Shown here piece by piece: positions 58,880 to 64,000 of a stretch of DNA of 64,000 nucleotides. This DNA comes from Marsupella aquatica (taxonomy: Eukaryota > Marchantiophyta), in contig OZ316898.1 of NCBI GenBank assembly GCA_973895155.1, positions 7,626,001-7,690,000 of the forward strand, read 5' to 3'. How positions within the stretch are numbered: position 1 is the first letter of the stretch; each line of letters begins with the position of its first letter. A program made the position numbers and the translations under genes. A model generated the notes under the pieces. The model saw nothing but the letters and a program-made list of their open reading frames with translations, was not told the origin of the DNA and ran no database searches.

Positions 58880-61166
58880 TAATATTTTTTCACCAATAAA
58901 GTGAGCACCCTAATAATAAGGTAATGCTCCCACATTCAACCATGCGCATAGCTGATGGAAAGAGGCTTCTTCGCTGGTGGTCCAAAATATATATCATTGT
59001 TCGTTACATGGTCAGCCAAGCAGCTCGAGGTTATTATCTTCTTGGGATATAGCATGTTCATCCTTGAGCAGGGCTTCATTTAGGGCTTCATTTTTTGTGT
59101 TGCAGTGATGTGTAAATGGCTATTGCATAGTATTTGATAAGATTGAGTGAGAGAACATGCCAAATAGAGTACATGTTACATAATGACTGACCAGGAAAAT
59201 TACAAGTGCACAAATCTTGAAAAGTTGTGCACATAAAGGTACAGATTCTCATTTGCTTTAAGGACACTCAAATCAATCAAAAATTGTGCACATCAGGTAC
59301 AATAGATACTCTCTTGCCTTGGGTAATGACAATTAAAATTATAAGCTTAGCAAATAAAAGTTTGAGTTGATGATAATAAAAAATACAAGCTTAGCAAATA
59401 AAGTTTGAGGTAATGATAATAAAAACTATAAATTTAGCAAATAAAAGTGTGAGGAATACTTAAAGCCCCAGGTGTCCACATCTCAAGTATGAATTTTCTC
59501 TCCCATTCACTATAATTGGCAGAAATTCCATAAAATCTGCTAAAGGGGGTGAATCAGGGGTTGCATGCACTCTATTGAAAACAAAATGTAATGGGGAAGG
59601 ATAGGCGCTTTAGGATAGGAAGATTAAAAAACACTTAGAGAAGTGCCAAAGCAATCTAAAATCTAAATTATACAAGTGATGCACCTTGTTATGGCACATC
59701 AAAATAAAAGATACATGACAAATTTCTTAGTAAGACAAAACACTAAAATGTGGATTGGCCATATAGCAGTGTCAAAATAGTTACCAGAAGTATCCATTGA
59801 GTATCAAAGACTAAACTAAGGAGCATGAATATATTTTTAGGTTGGGTTCCAGAGTTGGTGTAAACTTCTAAATTCATAGCCATAACTTATGGACATACAA
59901 CTAAACCACAGCAGAAATTGCAAATTATTTTCAGCCCGGTTACGCAACTCTTGTATAATAGGCAGGGGTCTACATGTATATATGGACAAAAAGGTTGGCT
60001 ATACAAAATAATTAAAATTTGAAAAAACTTGGGTTTTCCACTTTTAAAATTTTTTAAGTCATAGAAAAGGTTTGGTTTTCTTCTTTCCAATATGAAATTA
60101 AAAAATATTCCTATACATGTCAGTTGTAATTTTTATTAAATCCTAAAAAGCTGGCTAGTTTAGCAATATAAAGTGTACTTTTGGCTTAAAAAGTGTACAT
60201 TTGGGCAAGCAACAAAGGTCATGGCCATGAAACTTACCACCATATTTATCCCTTTTAAATGAACTAGGAGTATACTCTAGTGCTAAAAAGTGTAGGTTTA
60301 GAGACCAAGAAGTGAACATTTAGGGGCTAAAAGTGAACCAAAAAAATACACTTTAATGAATAACTATAGTGATATTTGTATATTTGTATATCTTCTCTCA
60401 GTAAGGAACAACATGATGTCCCATGAGCTACATTTGAACAGGCCGCTCTTTTCTGAATTGGCTTCACTTTTGTACAATTGGTGTTCTTGTTCAATATTTC
60501 ATATCATGACTAACCTGACTAACTGTTCTTCAAATGTGAATAGAGATGAGGGTAAAAAAGTGTAGTCCCTTGATGACAGAGCAAAGCTTCTTCAAGTAAT
60601 TGATGAAGAGCTGGCTGTTTCACCATAGCCCTTGACCCTCAAGGACAGTGCGCAGCTAACCTCTTCACATGCAGCCTCCCTAGTCCATCTACTCTCTCAA
60701 TTAGTTTACATGAGATCCCTACTCCACTAACTTTCTTCACATGATGCCCTATTTTCAAATGCAGTGCAGTACTCCCTGCATTACACCCCATCCCCATTTT
60801 TCACCCCCACTCCTAATTCAATTATCACCCCTAAATCTTTGAACATAAATAGAGACCAACACAATAAATAGTGTTGCACTAAAAATGACTATATGTTATT
60901 TCTGGTTCATTTTTGCCTTCAATTTGTGTTTTGTCCAGGCACTCTACTTTTTTTGTTTTGTACTAATTGACAATTCTTTGGTTTGTACGAATTGAGAATT
61001 AAAATCTAGATTTTCTCTACAGAGTAGCCCTCAATAGTTTAGTTTGTATTGCCCTTTTTTAAATTAATAAGATTCGCTCGAGATACAATCAATCTAAGTG
61101 GACATAACACTTTATCAATAAGTCTCATTCATTCTCGATACAATCAATCTGACTGGAGATTACTAA
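58880..61166. other. AT-rich intergenic sequence
   Basis: No gene recognised. It contains the tandem repeat at 59343-59455 and degenerate AAAGTGTAC/AAAGTGAAC words at about 60170-60345. The phrase CTCGATACAATCAATCT (first copy CTCGAGATACAATCAATCT) occurs at about 61077 and 61134, the second close to the broken end of the expansin pseudogene. Confidence 0.45.
59343..59455. repeat. Tandem repeat, about 2.6 units of 44 bp
   Basis: AAGCTTAGCAAATAAA, then GTTTGAG and GATGATAATAAAAA, occurs twice, with a third partial unit starting AAATTTAGCAAATAAAAG. Confidence 0.8.
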
Positions 61167-62239
61167 AACACTAATGTAATACGGGCTTCCACTGATCGTG
61201 AATCCGGCCCATGCAGGAAAGACACAAAATGAACAATAATGCATGAATCGTAAGAAATTGGGTGAAACAGATTTGAACGTTACGTCGATCGTCGGCGAAT
61301 GTCATTGATCGGTATCTCGAAAATGGTAGACGAATTGAATGGCACACGGTCTATGAGCACTTCATGACATTTGTATGCGACCGAATAGATACAGATACAT
61401 GCAGGGAACCTGTAGCACACAACAGAATTACTGTACGTACTACAATGGTGGATATGGTTCCGTTTGAAATTAAATTTTGTGATTCTATGATACATTTGCC
61501 AAACGCACGCTGAAGGAAAGAACGAAAAACTGAAACGAATTGGGAGAAAATTTCGGAAGAGAACACCTGCCGGCACTCGACTAATGGCTGGACGGAAGCG
61601 AGCTCACCTCATATACTGGATGGGAATAACGCCACCGAGAGCCGGCGCAAGCTGGTTGAATGCAGCATAGCCCAAGTCAAAGTTAACATTCGCATTGTCG
61701 CACCAGCCTCAACTTTGTGGACAAGAGTTCGTCGCAGTCACGGTAACGATGTTGCCCCCGCCATAGCAATACTGGCTCTGTGAGTCGAGACAGTGAATTG
61801 TTGAACAATACTTGGCTGAGCGCAGCCGTGTTCGTTCCATATCCCTGCGTGTAAAGGTTATCATATCCGCAAGCACCACCTGCACGAACATACATCCCTT
61901 CGAGTTGGAATTAAGCCAGTCAGAGTCCGGAGTACGGGAGTCTCAGAGCCGTCAACCGCAGAGCAAATTCAAAGCAAGAAGTCTAGAGTTCAAAATCATT
62001 TGTTCTTCACTCTATTAAACATGTTCAGCAGTCTATCATCAGTTGACAGCATCCTGACAGGGAGTCGTCGACTCCGTCGATACTCACCCACAGTGCCCGA
62101 CCCACCGGTGCCACCGTAGAATGTAACATGAGCACCAGACGTCCAAGTTGTGGCAGCGAAGGGCTGTGCACGCACCAAAGCTCCCAAGACCAGAGCGTCA
62201 CCACGCAAAAAGTACGTGAACACCACGAAGAATTGCCAT
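61167..62239 (-). pseudogene. Alpha-expansin pseudogene C
   Basis: Exon 1 (ATG at 62239) loses its frame by a small indel in the signal-peptide region, with a TGA after 13 codons; the downstream frame still reads RAQPFAATTWTSGAHVTFYG. Exon 2 (about 61880-61607) retains [14 protein letters not shown] but has lost the segment with the conserved CGACF cysteines, which also shifts the frame. A TGA near 61711 follows, and HFD has become NFD. Only a stub of exon 3 remains (about 61167-61215). Intron positions match the other expansins, so it came from a genomic duplication and not a retrocopy. Confidence 0.85.
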
Positions 62240-62822
62240 CTTGCTCTCTTCGCTACGCCTGTTGTTTGAGAACCTTGACCAATTGCGCTGGCAGGGACTG
62301 CAAAGCGAAACTGCCAAACGTATTGAAGCGAGTGTGTAACTGAGGGTGGCACCAATGGACTTCATTGATCGAGAGACTGCACGCACTCGAAAACACCAGC
62401 ACGGGATGGAAAATGGGGTATGCATGGATCGCATCTGCAAATTAGCCACCCGGGTAGTTTCTATGGTCGGCACGACTGCAACGGAGAGACTGGGGTTGTT
62501 TCCCAAACATCATTCCCCTAATCGACCGAGATAGGCAGCCAGTAGAACGCAAACAGCATGGATGGAAAAATGGGGTAGATCGATCCCTGGAGAGAATCTG
62601 CGAAGTCGTCATCTGGATAGGTTTCTATGTTGGACAGGACATCCAAACATCTTTCCCAGATTGCTCCAGAAAGGTAAGAACTGGGGACGCAACGCACACG
62701 CGATGGAAATGGGTACACACCTATCTGGAAAGAATGTGCCACGTCGCATAGAATGAAACACCTTTCGCACAGCTTTTCCAACTTCGCCCACCCCACACTG
62801 CGTTCCGTCGCCGACCTCTGGT

Positions 62823-62832
62823 GTATATATAA
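62823..62832 (+). promoter_or_regulatory. TATA box of expansin D
   Basis: TATATATAAG about 130 bp before the ATG, following the 16-bp block CCGTCGCCGACCTCTG shared exactly with the expansin A promoter. Confidence 0.7.
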
Positions 62833-62958
62833 GCGGCATCTACCTTCGACACATTCACTTCCTCTTGCCACCCACTGCAGCTTTCGATAGCTTTGACCTC
62901 TCTGCCGATCGATCAGTGCCTTGACGCTAGGTTGTAAGTTAGATAACGGCAACGAGAG

Positions 62959-63620
62959 ATGGCAATTACGAGAGGCGCTGAACTTTTCATTTGTGTGGTG
63001 GCGCTCTGCTGTTGCGTAGCCTCCGTGCGTGCACAGCAGTATGCGGTCACAGAGTGGACGTCAGGAGCTCATGCTACATTCTACGGTGGAGAAGATGCTT
63101 CCGGAACTATGCGTGAGTGAACCCGATGAGCTCGAGTTTTTTAACATCGTCGATCCATGATTGAGGAAAACATTGATTTACGCGCTGACTTGTGAATCCT
63201 CGTGAACTTTCCTCTTCTTAAGTATTCAATGGCAATCTTGATACTCTGAAACCAGTGATTTAATTGAACTCGAAGCTAGGTTTCGATCTGATATTTGAGG
63301 ATGACTGTTTGTGCAGAGGGTGCTTGCGGATACGGTGACCTTTACTGGCAGGGATATGGAACGAACACGGCCGCGCTGAGCCATGTGTTGTTCAACGACG
63401 GACTGAGTTGCGGAGCATGCTTTGCACTTCAATGCGACACCTCACAGAGCAAATGGTGTTATGGAGACAAAGCCATTTACGTGACGGCCACCAACTACTG
63501 TCCACAAGGTTCCTTCGGCGGCTGGTGCGACTATCCGAAGCCACACTTCGACTTGGCCTATCCTGCATTCACCCAGCTTGCGCAGGCTGTCGGCGGAGTC
63601 ATTCCGGTTCATTATAAGAG
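62959..63620 (+). CDS. Alpha-expansin-like protein D (partial, runs off the window)
   Basis: Exon 1 is 62959-63112 and exon 2 is 63317-63620, the same lengths and phases as in expansin A. The signal peptide again ends SVRA, followed by the barrel domain with [14 protein letters not shown] and HFDLAYPAF. Exon 2 differs from expansin A at about six of 101 residues, among them DNVL against DKAI and YPKT against YPKP. Intron 2 begins with the same sequence as in A and is still running at 64000. Intron 2 is 394 bp in A, so exon 3 should begin within about 20 bases of the window edge. The gene points opposite to expansins A-C. Confidence 0.9.
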
Positions 63621-64000
63621 GTAAGTCGCTTCCCACCTTGACCGAGTGCATTATATTTATCTTCAGAGAAACTTGCAGAAGCTGCTCATTCAATCTGTGA
63701 ATGTCGTCCGTTTTGTGGTTGTTGGGTAGTATTATATACACGTAGATAGGTCCAGATGATCATTCGATAGATTGCTTACATAAGCCGACACCAACGCAAC
63801 CACTATTGACTACATGACCGACTGCGGACTGTTTGATTTGTGAGCAAACTCATAGTTGATATATAATGCAGTCGTGCGCTTGTGACAGTTGCCTCATTAG
63901 TACTCTACGGTTGTGAGATGCCAATGACATTTAGAGACAATCTATCTTCCGTTATGTGGTTGCTGGGTAGTACATATAAATCAGTCGACAGAAGCTTACA

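Overview
The window looks like nuclear DNA of a land plant. It has intron-containing genes with GT-AG junctions, a chloroplast-targeted GUN4 gene, alpha-expansin-like cell-wall genes, a nuclear-type tRNA-Leu and a Ty1/copia element primed by initiator tRNA-Met. The expansins have a shortened insertion before the HFD motif compared with flowering-plant alpha-expansins, and the genes are widely spaced. I therefore lean towards a non-seed plant (bryophyte or lycophyte), but this is an inference and not a firm identification.

Layout: 1-7.2 kb is repeat-rich intergenic DNA with several degraded tandem repeats. From 7.2 to 14.1 kb lies a five-exon SAC3/GANP-family gene (SAC3C type, plus strand) with a long noncoding leader. 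Next come a convergent F-box gene of the FBXO7/SKIP22 type (17.4-18.7 kb, minus strand) and its leader. About 1.6 kb upstream of each of these two unrelated genes is the same sequence in inverted orientation. A second, partly decayed copy of the F-box gene sits at 25.6-27.4 kb. A membrane-anchored dual-specificity phosphatase-like gene (31.9-33.1 kb, minus strand) and GUN4 (38.5-39.4 kb, plus strand) follow.

From 42.3 kb to the right edge is an expansin cluster: two complete three-exon genes on the minus strand (42.4-43.9 and 57.0-58.1 kb), one pseudogene (61.2-62.2 kb, minus strand) and one gene on the plus strand that runs off the window (62.96 kb onward). Inserted in the cluster is a 6.9-kb copia retrotransposon (46180-53060). 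Its LTRs differ at one base and it is flanked by 5-bp target-site duplications, yet its gag-pol frame carries six stop codons and a frameshift. A tRNA-Leu(AAG) gene lies at 55.3 kb.

The genes form no common pathway: nuclear mRNA export (SAC3C), ubiquitin ligation (F-box), phosphatase signalling, chlorophyll synthesis (GUN4) and wall loosening (expansins). The theme of the window is duplication. It shows an inverted promoter/leader duplication, a duplicated F-box gene, expansins amplified in both orientations, and tandem repeats that have grown inside leaders, introns and core promoters of these genes.
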